Assembly (NCBI GenBank): GCA_029262065.1
Contig: JAJDAC010000014.1
Location: 124,001-188,000, forward strand
Reading direction: 5' to 3'
DNA from: Candidatus Krumholzibacteriota bacterium
Lineage (GTDB): Bacteria > Krumholzibacteriota > Krumholzibacteriia > JAJRXK01
DNA length: 64,000 bases
Of the stretch, positions 25,806-33,431 are shown piece after piece. Both the position numbers and the translations under genes were made by a program. The first letter of the stretch is position 1. Every line of letters begins with the position of its first letter. The notes beneath the pieces were generated by a model. That model had not been told where the DNA came from, searched no databases, and worked only from the letters and a program-made list of their open reading frames with translations.

Positions 25806-26645
25806 ATGGGAAGCGGCAGCTCGCAGCGAACAACTGAGCCGCTGCCGGTACGCTCCTCATGGACGTCGTTCCTGCGAGTCGTTACGCGTTGGTTGCCCAA
25901 CCGCCAGGACGCGTCCGGTGAAATCCACGGTCAGGACCATCTGGAAAACAAACTGGGGTATCGCTTCCGCGACCTCGACTACCTGCGTCAGGCATTGACG
26001 CATCGATCACACGTGCACGTTACCGGCATGGAGCGTATCGAAAGCAACGAACGACTCGAGTTCCTGGGTGATTCGGTGTTGGGCATGGTCGTGAACGAGT
26101 CGCTATACGCGCGATTCGATGACAAAGAAGAAGGCGACCTCACCAAGATCAAGTCGCTGCTCGTATGCGGCACTACGTTGGCCAAGATCGGTACGCGGCT
26201 CGGGCTCGGGGAACATCTGTTCCTCTCGCGCAGCGAAGCGGGTACCGGCGGTCGCAACCGCGAGAGCATTCTGGCTGATGCCACCGAGGCGGTCATCGGA
26301 GCCATCTACCTGGACGGGGGCCTCGAAGACGCCCGACGCTTCATCGAGCGCCACGTGCTGGTAAACGTGAACGAGACCATCCAGGAGCAGACCCATCGCA
26401 ACTACAAGAGCCTGCTGCAGGAGCGGCTGCAGGCGCGCTACAAGGTGCCGCCTCGGTACAAAGTCAGCTCCACCACGGGGCCCGACCACGCCCGTAAGTT
26501 CACGGTAAAGGTGAGCCTGCGTGGAACCGTGCTGGGGGTAGGCTCGGGTAGCAGCAAGAAGCAGGCGGAGCAGCGCGCGGCCGAGATCGGCCTGACGCGT
26601 CTTGCCGAACTCGAGCGGTCCGAGCCGTTCGAACAGGACCAGTAG
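25806..26645 (+). CDS. rnc: Ribonuclease III
   Basis: Double-stranded RNA endonuclease for rRNA and mRNA processing. The 279-residue protein has the signature NERLEFLGDSVLGMVVNE near residue 80. The second acidic cluster is LADATEAVIGAIYLDGG near 157, and a C-terminal double-stranded RNA binding domain spans about 197-268 (YKSLLQERLQ through SKKQAEQRAAEIGL). About 45 residues precede the normal family start and include a basic, Trp-containing stretch. GAGGGGAGATC upstream supports the ATG at 25806, so the extension is probably real. Confidence 0.94.
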   Translation: MGSGSSQRTTEPLPVRSSWTSFLRVVTRWLPNRQDASGEIHGQDHLENKLGYRFRDLDYLRQALTHRSHVHVTGMERIESNERLEFLGDSVLGMVVNESLYARFDDKEEGDLTKIKSLLVCGTTLAKIGTRLGLGEHLFLSRSEAGTGGRNRESILADATEAVIGAIYLDGGLEDARRFIERHVLVNVNETIQEQTHRNYKSLLQERLQARYKVPPRYKVSSTTGPDHARKFTVKVSLRGTVLGVGSGSSKKQAEQRAAEIGLTRLAELERSEPFEQDQ

Positions 26646-26678
26646 GTCGGAACCTTGCACCCCGGAGGCTCGAATTCC

Positions 26679-27218
26679 TTGGGCAACGTGTCCCCATCTA
26701 CATCGCGTGCCTTCGTGGTCACTGTAAGTGATCGCAGTGCCAGCGGTGAGCGCGAAGACGGCAGTGGTCCGGTCCTGGAGGACCTGCTCCGCGACCGAGG
26801 CTACGACGTGGTGGGGCGCCGGATCGTGGCCGACGGCCGCGAATCCGTAGCCAATTGCCTGCGGGAACTCGCCGATGACGCCGGAGTAGACTTGATTGTC
26901 ACCACGGGGGGGACCGGGCTGGCGCCGCGGGACCTCACGCCAGAAGGAACTCTCGACGTTGCCGATCGTCTCGTGCCGGGCTTGATGGAGCTGGCGCGTC
27001 GACGTTGCATCGAATCTACTCCCTTTGCCGCCCTCAGTCGCGGAGTGACGGTGATCGTGGGATCGACGCTGGTCGTCAACCTGCCCGGGAATCCCCGCGC
27101 CGCGAGCGAGACATTCGACGCGATGTCGGACGTCTTGCCTCACGCACTAGACATTCTTAGCCGCCCGGTCATCGATTGCGATGTCACAGGACGACGCGCC
27201 GCAGGAGACACCACTTGA
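26679..27218 (+). CDS. MoaB/Mog family molybdopterin-related protein
   Basis: MoaB/MogA proteins bind molybdopterin and in MogA adenylylate it before molybdenum insertion. The 179-residue protein has VVTVSDRSASGEREDGSGP near residue 10. The hallmark VTTGGTGLAPRDLTPEGTLD follows near 73, with the catalytic-type aspartate, then NLPGNPRAASETFDAM near 145. The TTG at 26679 is chosen because GGAGG (26664-26668) lies ten bases upstream; the TTG at 26655 would precede that site. No other molybdenum cofactor gene is nearby. The stop overlaps the next start (TTGA). Confidence 0.88.
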   Translation: MGNVSPSTSRAFVVTVSDRSASGEREDGSGPVLEDLLRDRGYDVVGRRIVADGRESVANCLRELADDAGVDLIVTTGGTGLAPRDLTPEGTLDVADRLVPGLMELARRRCIESTPFAALSRGVTVIVGSTLVVNLPGNPRAASETFDAMSDVLPHALDILSRPVIDCDVTGRRAAGDTT

Positions 27219-29053
27219 TTCGCGCCTGGCATACCTGGATGGTCCTCGCGTTCGCCCTTTCCGCCTGCGGCAGTCCGCCGGCGGTATCTACCGATCCCGT
27301 CTCCCGGACCGCGATGCCCGCCGCGCCCAGGGGTAGGACCCCTGAGCCAGTGCAGGGTTCGGTGACAGTCCGCGAGGAGTCCCGGTCGAACCCGTTCGAC
27401 GACGATGAGTTCCCGCTGGGCACCAACGTAGCCACCGCTCTCATCATTGCGTCGGCGTTGGTCGAAGAGGGTGATCTTGCGTCGGCCGTTCCCTACTACC
27501 AGTTCGCCTACGAGCAGGACCCAACCAATGTGGAGGTGGCGTTGCGATACAGCACCGCGGCGCTTCACGTGGGTCAAGTGGACAAGGCCTTGATGGTGCT
27601 GGAGGGCGTTGCTCAGGAGTACCCCTCGGATGTGGACGTTGGTCTGCAACGCGGGCGAATCCTCGCCGCGCTCGGTCGTATGGACGAGGCGGCCGCGGTG
27701 AATCGCGACCTCCTGGCGATATATCCCCTCAACGATGATCTGCGCGTCCAGCGGGTGACGCTGGTCGAAGACAACGCCCCGCTCGAGGCAGCGGCCTTGT
27801 TGGAAGACATGTTGGCTACTGACCCCGATCCGGCGCTGCGGACGCATCGGGCGACGCTGTTGGCGCGCGGTGGGGATTCTCAGAGTGCCGAGGCCGAGGC
27901 CTTGGCGGCTCTGGCGGTGGATCCCACGCTGGAACCGGCGGCCGAACTGCTCACGGAAATCTACAAGGCGCAGGGGCGCGAGGACGAAGTGGTGGGGTTG
28001 TTGGAGTCTTTGGTGGAGCGCACTCCCGGGCGGGAAGAACAGCGGATGGGCCTCGCCGACGCCTACCTGGGCGCGGGTCGTGCCGCCGACGCGGTGGCGT
28101 TGCTGCTTCCCCTGGCACAGGGCGGCCAGCTGGACTGGGGTGCCCAACTGTTGTTGGTGGATCTGTTGGGAACGTTGGGGCGCTCCGATGACGCCTGGCC
28201 ACTCGTCACCGCCATGATCGATCAGGGCGCCGATGGACCGTTGGTGAACCGCGTGGCCGGGGAGATCGCACTCGACCGCGGTGACGAGGAGGTGGCTCAG
28301 CGTTACCTCGAAAAAGCCATCGAAGGCGACCCGCACGATGTGGACAGCGTCATCAGCCTGCTGGTGCTGATGACCCGCCAGCACCCCGATTTGTTCCGCG
28401 AAGAACCGGCGGCTGGCGCCGACGTCCAGGGTCGATTCGACGAGCTGCTCGCGCGGGCGGGGGCGTTGGCCGACGAATCCAGCGTGCGTCACAATTATCT
28501 GGTGGGAGCCATGCTGCGGCGCTTGGAGCGCGACAGCGAAGCATTGCCTCATCTGGTCGCGGCGCATGGTCTGGCACCGGGAAACGCCGACATCCTCTAC
28601 GACCTGGCCGTAAGCCAGGAAGCCACGGGGGCCTATCGCGACGCGGCGGCCAGTCTGGAAGACCTTCTGAAGCTGAGACCCGAAGACGCCGACGTGTTGA
28701 ATTTCTACGGCTACCTGTTGGCTGATCAAGGGTGGGAGTTGGCCCGGGCCGAAACCATGATCTTGCAGGCGTTGGAACAGGAACCAGAGAACGCGTTCTA
28801 TCTGGATAGTCTGGGTTGGGTCTACTACCGACAGGGCAAATACGACGATGCGCTGGACAAGCTCATCAGCGCCAGCAATGGTATGGGCGACGACCCGGTG
28901 GTGCTCGAGCACATCGGCGACACGCTGGACAAGCTAGGACAGTATGAACGAGCGCTTTCCATCTACGAGCGGGCGCGGGACGCCGGCGGCGATCCCGCTG
29001 AACTCGAAGCGCGGCTGCAGGCAATCCGAAAGAAGCTTCGTGAAGCGCCCTGA
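27215..29053 (+). CDS. TPR-repeat lipoprotein, likely envelope-associated
   Basis: A 612-residue protein starting (M)IRAWHTWMVLAFALSACGSP, a lipoprotein signal with a lipobox ending at Cys18. After a proline-rich linker (about 20-60) the rest is helical tetratricopeptide repeats, about a dozen, such as ASAVPYYQFAYEQDPTNVE and LDSLGWVYYRQGKYDDAL near the C-terminus. The TTG at 27215 follows CAGGAGA and overlaps the moaB stop. The gene directly precedes a LolB-like gene, as a TPR gene precedes lolB in pseudomonads. That known pairing suggests a role in lipoprotein or envelope biogenesis, but the function is not established. Confidence 0.85.
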   Translation: MIRAWHTWMVLAFALSACGSPPAVSTDPVSRTAMPAAPRGRTPEPVQGSVTVREESRSNPFDDDEFPLGTNVATALIIASALVEEGDLASAVPYYQFAYEQDPTNVEVALRYSTAALHVGQVDKALMVLEGVAQEYPSDVDVGLQRGRILAALGRMDEAAAVNRDLLAIYPLNDDLRVQRVTLVEDNAPLEAAALLEDMLATDPDPALRTHRATLLARGGDSQSAEAEALAALAVDPTLEPAAELLTEIYKAQGREDEVVGLLESLVERTPGREEQRMGLADAYLGAGRAADAVALLLPLAQGGQLDWGAQLLLVDLLGTLGRSDDAWPLVTAMIDQGADGPLVNRVAGEIALDRGDEEVAQRYLEKAIEGDPHDVDSVISLLVLMTRQHPDLFREEPAAGADVQGRFDELLARAGALADESSVRHNYLVGAMLRRLERDSEALPHLVAAHGLAPGNADILYDLAVSQEATGAYRDAAASLEDLLKLRPEDADVLNFYGYLLADQGWELARAETMILQALEQEPENAFYLDSLGWVYYRQGKYDDALDKLISASNGMGDDPVVLEHIGDTLDKLGQYERALSIYERARDAGGDPAELEARLQAIRKKLREAP

Positions 29054-29795
29054 GTTGATGCTGGTGGCCCTGGTCCTGTTGCTCATGTCCGCCTGCGCCA
29101 GCGGCCCCCAGCAGCAACCTTCGGTGAAATTACCGTCGCCGCTTACCGTCAGCGCCGACGCTCCAGGTTCGGCCCTGTACCTGCGTGGCGATGCCAAGGG
29201 ACCGCTGCCCGGAATGGGTCCCAGCGTCGAAATTGAATTCTGGATTCGGGCCGACGGTTGGTTGCGGGGCGAGTTTCGCTACGAGCTTCCCGACGGACGC
29301 GCCGCTCACGATGTTCTGGTGTGGACCCCCGACGTGGCGTTGCTGTTCGACCGGGTGCGCGGCGGCTTGGACCCGTTGGGTGAGTCCCCCGGGGTTCTCG
29401 AGGCCCAGGGGGCCGAGTTTCGAGTGGAGCATCTGGTCTGGTTGGGACTGGGCCGTTGGTTGGCCGCGGCCGACGCCAGTTGGCACTGGACGCAATCGCA
29501 ATGGCGGGGAGAATGGGCAGGATTGGCCATGCGGACGCTAGACGCCGATCGCAACGAGCGACCGGGAGCCACCGAGCTGGTATGGCGCGATGAAGACGGA
29601 AAATTCCTACGCCTGACGGCCCGCGTCGTATCCGAGGTATCTACCCCCTGGGGTCCCATTCCCACCGAATTGTCGGTCGATGGGGACCCTTTGGAGGCCA
29701 GGACCGTCGTGCGGTGGGACGTACAAGCGATTGAAAACATGGACGATACCAGTTTTGATCCACTGGCCGAGCCGCCCCGGGAACCCGGACGGTAG
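29040..29795 (+). CDS. LolB-like outer-membrane lipoprotein (tentative)
   Basis: A 251-residue predicted lipoprotein: (M)KRPELMLVALVLLLMSACAS with the lipobox cysteine at residue 19. The body is beta-rich, with alternating hydrophobic strands such as ALYLRGDAKGPLPGMG, VEIEFWIRADGWLRGEFRY and TPWGPIPTELSVDG. This is the pattern of the half-barrel LolA/LolB fold. LolB receives lipoproteins from LolA and places them in the outer membrane. The call rests on fold pattern, the lipobox and the upstream TPR gene; sequence identity to known LolB looks low. GTG at 29040 overlaps the TPR gene by 14 bases; an ATG at 29058 would remove the Lys-Arg of the signal. Confidence 0.5.
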   Translation: MKRPELMLVALVLLLMSACASGPQQQPSVKLPSPLTVSADAPGSALYLRGDAKGPLPGMGPSVEIEFWIRADGWLRGEFRYELPDGRAAHDVLVWTPDVALLFDRVRGGLDPLGESPGVLEAQGAEFRVEHLVWLGLGRWLAAADASWHWTQSQWRGEWAGLAMRTLDADRNERPGATELVWRDEDGKFLRLTARVVSEVSTPWGPIPTELSVDGDPLEARTVVRWDVQAIENMDDTSFDPLAEPPREPGR

Positions 29796-29860
29796 CCAAC
29801 GCGTTCAATCTCCGGTAGTTGGGCTCTCGATTCAGATCCCTTCCCCAGGAGGATGGACGA

Positions 29861-30556
29861 ATGCGCAGTGGAGGCTTGGGTGGAAGCAAGGTGGCCGCAT
29901 TGGATCCTGATCGACGCCCGCAATCTCGCCAGGAAATGACCGACGAAGAGCTCATGCTCCGCGTCCAGGCCGGCGAAAAGGCCTGCTATGACATCCTGGT
30001 GGGTCGCTACAAGGTACGTCTGTTCAATTACCTCCTGCGGATGGTAAGCGACCCCGACGTGGCCGAGGAAGTCGCGCAAGACGCGTTCGTGCGCGCCTAC
30101 ATCAACGCCGACAAGTATCGCACCATCGCTCGTTTTTCGACGTGGCTGTACACCATCGCCACGAACCTCGTGCGCAACCGTTTCCGGAAGAAGAAGCGCC
30201 GGCCACCGGTGCTTTCGCTGTTCTTCAAGGCGACGCCCGACGGCGAGGAAATGGTGCACGAAATTCCCGACCCGTCGCCCAACCCGGAGCAGATCGCGGT
30301 GGGCCACGATCTCGAACGCCTGATCGCGCAGGCTACCGAGCAGATTCCCGAGCGATATCGGGAACCGTTTCTGCTGCGCGAAGTAAACCAATTGAGCTAC
30401 GAAGAAATCCGGGCCGTGACCGGATTGAAGCTCGGCACCGTGCGCAGCCGCATCAACCGTGCAAGGACGCACTTTCGCAAAGTCATCGAACCGTTGCTTC
30501 AGGACATGCCTGACGACGACGATCTACCGCCAACCCCTGAGGTTTCCACGCCGTGA
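29861..30556 (+). CDS. ECF-type RNA polymerase sigma factor (RpoE family)
   Basis: A 231-residue group-4 sigma factor. Region 2 spans about residues 26-100 (DEELMLRVQAGEKACYDILV, and WLYTIATNLVRNRFRKKK, which binds the -10 element). Region 4 spans about 150-205 (LPERYREPFLL-like IPERYREPFLLREVNQLSY, then GTVRSRINRARTHFRKV, the helix-turn-helix for the -35). An acidic tail follows. The ATG at 29861 is chosen because AGGAGG (29848-29853) lies at correct spacing. The stop overlaps the start of a membrane protein (GTGA), the usual sigma/anti-sigma arrangement. Its flanking lipoproteins hint at an envelope stress role. Confidence 0.92.
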   Translation: MRSGGLGGSKVAALDPDRRPQSRQEMTDEELMLRVQAGEKACYDILVGRYKVRLFNYLLRMVSDPDVAEEVAQDAFVRAYINADKYRTIARFSTWLYTIATNLVRNRFRKKKRRPPVLSLFFKATPDGEEMVHEIPDPSPNPEQIAVGHDLERLIAQATEQIPERYREPFLLREVNQLSYEEIRAVTGLKLGTVRSRINRARTHFRKVIEPLLQDMPDDDDLPPTPEVSTP

Positions 30557-31218
30557 CTCTCGATCGTAAAGCCCGTGAACTCGTCTCCCGGGGCCTGGAC
30601 GAGACACTTTCAGAATACGAGCGCAACCAGCTCGAGCAGGCGCTGCAAGACCCGGCGTGCGCCAAATACCACGATGATCTGTTGCGAGGGCGAGAGCTAT
30701 TGCAACAGGGTCTGGTGGAGCCACCTGACAATTTCGAGTGGAAGGTGCAATTGGGAATCCAACGCGCCTTGCGTGGCGAAGCCCAGGGCCGTGCGATGCC
30801 GGCGCCCCCGCGTCGGTTCTGGTTACCGGTAGGCGCTACCGCGGCGGCTATGGCGGTCGCAGTGGTAGTGATGGGCGTCTGGTTGCTACCCGGCGGCAAT
30901 GGCCTGCAGCCCGATGGTGCACCGATGGCTGGCGTGTCGCTGGACCAGGCCGAGCGTCTGAGGGATACCGACTTTCCCAAATTCGGAGTGCCGCCCGGCC
31001 TCGACGGTCGACAGGTCGGAGGCGTTCCTGACAGCCGTGGTTGGATTCCGGCGCCCGGAGTGCCTGATTCTCAGGGCGACCTGGAGCTGTTGGTGAATCG
31101 CTACAACCGCGTGGTCGGCGAACGTGATGCGCTTCGACTCGAGAACCAGGCCTTGCGTGACCAGCTTCAGCAAGCCAATATTCCGAGCACGGGCCAAGGG
31201 GAAGAATCCCCACGCTGA
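30553..31218 (+). CDS. Probable membrane anti-sigma factor
   Basis: A 221-residue single-pass membrane protein coupled by overlap to the ECF sigma gene. Residues 1-60 are helical and charged (SEYERNQLEQALQDPACAKY), like the cytoplasmic sigma-binding part of anti-sigma factors. One membrane helix lies at about 90-110 (GATAAAMAVAVVVMGVWLL), followed by an extracytoplasmic linker rich in Gly/Pro/Asp. The last 40 residues form a short coiled coil (LELLVNRYNRVVGERDALRL). The usual HxxxCxxC zinc motif is absent; only one cysteine is visible in this region. The function is inferred from position and topology. Confidence 0.7.
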   Translation: MTLDRKARELVSRGLDETLSEYERNQLEQALQDPACAKYHDDLLRGRELLQQGLVEPPDNFEWKVQLGIQRALRGEAQGRAMPAPPRRFWLPVGATAAAMAVAVVVMGVWLLPGGNGLQPDGAPMAGVSLDQAERLRDTDFPKFGVPPGLDGRQVGGVPDSRGWIPAPGVPDSQGDLELLVNRYNRVVGERDALRLENQALRDQLQQANIPSTGQGEESPR

Positions 31219-31236
31219 TCTTCTGAGGGACGTTCA

Positions 31237-32307
31237 TTGAACGCATCAACACATGGATCCATACGCGCCCTTCGCCACCTGGCGAGGGGCGTTGTCGTTG
31301 CCACCCTGACGCTGGCCACCCTGACCCAGATAGTAGCGTGCGCTGATTCCGACCCGATCATCCACGCGGTTGGTCCGTACTCCGACGTTCACATCCTCAC
31401 CGATACGCGCAACCTGATGCCCGTGGCCGAAGCGCTGCGCAAGGAACTGCAAACTCCGGTGGAGTACTCGCTTCAGCCCGAGAAGACCCTGAACGTCATG
31501 ATCTTCGATGCCAAGGAGAAGAAGGGCGCGAAGGTCGCCAAGAACATCATCGTACTGGGCATGGTGAACGGGAAGGACCGCGCCTCGCAGGAAATCAGCC
31601 GTCATCTCGAGGGCGAATCGCTGCGTGGTCTGTCGGCCAAGGACCTGTTCGTGGCCGAGCGGGAAGACATCTATTTCAAGAACCAGAACGTGATTTTCCT
31701 CGCGGGTTTCGATCGCAACATGATGCAGGCGGCCATCATGAAAAAGGCGCCGGCGTTGCGTGGGCAGATCGAGATCAAGAACCGCCAGCGCGTTCGCGAC
31801 TTCCTGTTCAGCTTTGGTCACGATGTCGACCTCGAACAGCAGATCCAGCGTGACGCCGGGTTCGTGCTGGGAGTACCCGCCGACTACAAGGTCACGCGAT
31901 TCGCGAAGGGCGACAATCGAGGCGTCGTGGAGATCGCGGCCACCGGACCCACGCGAACCTTGGCCGTCATGTGGCAGCAGGTGGACAATCCGAACGTGCT
32001 GGCCGACCAGCCGTTCCTGCTGGAGCAGCGACGAGCGTGGGGGAAGGAGTTCCTCGATGAAGACTTGTCCGAGGCCGGCGGATTCGAATGGACCCTCGAG
32101 GATTTCCGCGGGGACACCGTTCCCAAACTCGCGGGCTTCTGGGAAGGCGATACCTACGGCGGGCCGTTTCGGACGATTTTCCTGTACGACCCGCATCGAC
32201 GCCGCCTGTTCGGACTGAACATGCTTTGCTATGCGCCGAATATGGACAAGCACCCTTACATGCGCGAGACGCACGCTCTGGCCGAGACGTTTCGCCTGCG
32301 TCCATGA
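31237..32307 (+). CDS. DUF4837 family lipoprotein
   Basis: A 356-residue exported protein with a long signal (residues 1-35) and a cysteine in LTQIVACADSD that fits a lipobox (Cys35). The mature part resembles DUF4837, a family I associate with Bacteroidota relatives and no known function. The similarity shows in VHILTDTRNLMPVAEALRKE near 50, RVRDFLFSFGHDVDLEQQIQ near 190, and the repeated Trp-rich C-terminal half with WKL-like MWQQVDNPNVLADQ. The TTG at 31237 follows GAGGGA (31225-31230). It lies 18 bases after the anti-sigma candidate and overlaps aroB. Family assignment is moderately sure. Confidence 0.65.
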   Translation: MNASTHGSIRALRHLARGVVVATLTLATLTQIVACADSDPIIHAVGPYSDVHILTDTRNLMPVAEALRKELQTPVEYSLQPEKTLNVMIFDAKEKKGAKVAKNIIVLGMVNGKDRASQEISRHLEGESLRGLSAKDLFVAEREDIYFKNQNVIFLAGFDRNMMQAAIMKKAPALRGQIEIKNRQRVRDFLFSFGHDVDLEQQIQRDAGFVLGVPADYKVTRFAKGDNRGVVEIAATGPTRTLAVMWQQVDNPNVLADQPFLLEQRRAWGKEFLDEDLSEAGGFEWTLEDFRGDTVPKLAGFWEGDTYGGPFRTIFLYDPHRRRLFGLNMLCYAPNMDKHPYMRETHALAETFRLRP

Positions 32308-33383
32308 GGGACTTCCGCGTTCGCCTGCGTCCCAGTTACCCGGTGCGCACGCGCGCGACCTTCGCGCAGACGTGGGACGCGTTGCGCCAGGATCACCCCG
32401 ACCGACCGGTAATGTTGGTGGTGGACCGGCGACTGGCGGAAAAAAATTCCGCCGTCCTGAGAAGTATGCCCAGGGCATGGCGCTCGCGTATGACCCTGGT
32501 GCCCGGTGGGGAAACGTGCAAGCACTCCCGCTGGCTGAATACCTTGTGGCGCCAAGCCGTCGAGCATCGGGTCGATCGGAACACGCTGGTGATCGCGGTG
32601 GGCGGCGGCACGGTCGGCGACCTGACGGGCTTCTTCGCCGCCAGCTACCTCCGTGGCCTGGATTGGTGCCCGGTGGCCACGACGGTACTGGCCATGGCCG
32701 ACAGTGCCGTGGGGGGCAAGACCGGACTCAATCTGGAGGGGCGCAAGAACCTGGTGGGCGCATTCCACCAGCCGCGCGGCGTGTACTCGGTACAAGAGGC
32801 TCTGCGAACCCTGCCGCGTCGGCATCGGATCTCTGGCCTGGCTGAAGTGATCAAGTCGGCTGTCATCGGCGACGCCAAGCTGTTCGCTCGGATCGAGCGG
32901 GAAGGGCACAAGCTGGGTGAGTGGGATCACCCGCTTTGGTCGGTGCTGGTGCACCGGGCGAGCGCCATCAAGGCCAATGTCGTGGCGGAAGATCCGCTCG
33001 AGCGCGGGCGCCGCGCGATCCTGAACTTCGGCCACACCTACGGTCACGCGTTGGAGACGGTCGTGCGTCCGCGTTTGCATCACGGCGAGGCGGTAGCCCT
33101 GGGCATGATTGCTGCATGTTTTCTGTCGGAATGGTCAGGACGGGCGCCGGCGGGTACGTTGGATAGAGTGGAGTCGGTTCTTGCCGAGTCCGGTCTTCCT
33201 GTCCGGACCAAACCGATGAGTGTTGCATCTATAATGGATGCAATGCGTTACGACAAAAAGTCCGAGGGCGGCCGCACCAGAATGGTATTGACTGACGATA
33301 TTGGCTCGGCTAGCTTCGGCCACATCGTCGATGACGGTTCACTCCGTCGCGCCGCGCGTTTTCTGACGCGTCGTCAAAGTTGA
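32304..33383 (+). CDS. aroB: 3-dehydroquinate synthase
   Basis: Second enzyme of the shikimate pathway: cyclises DAHP to 3-dehydroquinate using NAD and a divalent metal. The 359-residue protein has VAVGGGTVGDLTGFFAASY near residue 97, TTVLAMADSAVGGKTGLN and KNLVGAFHQP. SGLAEVIKSAVIGD follows, and metal-binding histidines sit in LNFGHTYGHALE (near 237) and LHHGEAVALGM. The ATG overlaps the DUF4837 stop (ATGA). The N-terminal 50 residues are less conserved. aroQ lies 1.2 kb downstream, and aroC-aroK are 25 kb upstream. Confidence 0.94.
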   Translation: MRDFRVRLRPSYPVRTRATFAQTWDALRQDHPDRPVMLVVDRRLAEKNSAVLRSMPRAWRSRMTLVPGGETCKHSRWLNTLWRQAVEHRVDRNTLVIAVGGGTVGDLTGFFAASYLRGLDWCPVATTVLAMADSAVGGKTGLNLEGRKNLVGAFHQPRGVYSVQEALRTLPRRHRISGLAEVIKSAVIGDAKLFARIEREGHKLGEWDHPLWSVLVHRASAIKANVVAEDPLERGRRAILNFGHTYGHALETVVRPRLHHGEAVALGMIAACFLSEWSGRAPAGTLDRVESVLAESGLPVRTKPMSVASIMDAMRYDKKSEGGRTRMVLTDDIGSASFGHIVDDGSLRRAARFLTRRQS

Positions 33384-33431
33384 TCGACTGCCCCACGACC
33401 AGCATCTCGACCTCGCCAAAGGCAGGCTCGA

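Noticed and set aside
27140-28912. 590-codon open frame on the - strand
   Set aside because: It lies opposite the TPR lipoprotein gene, which has a lipobox, repeats and a ribosome site. The reverse frame has no motif and His/Gln/Arg-rich composition.
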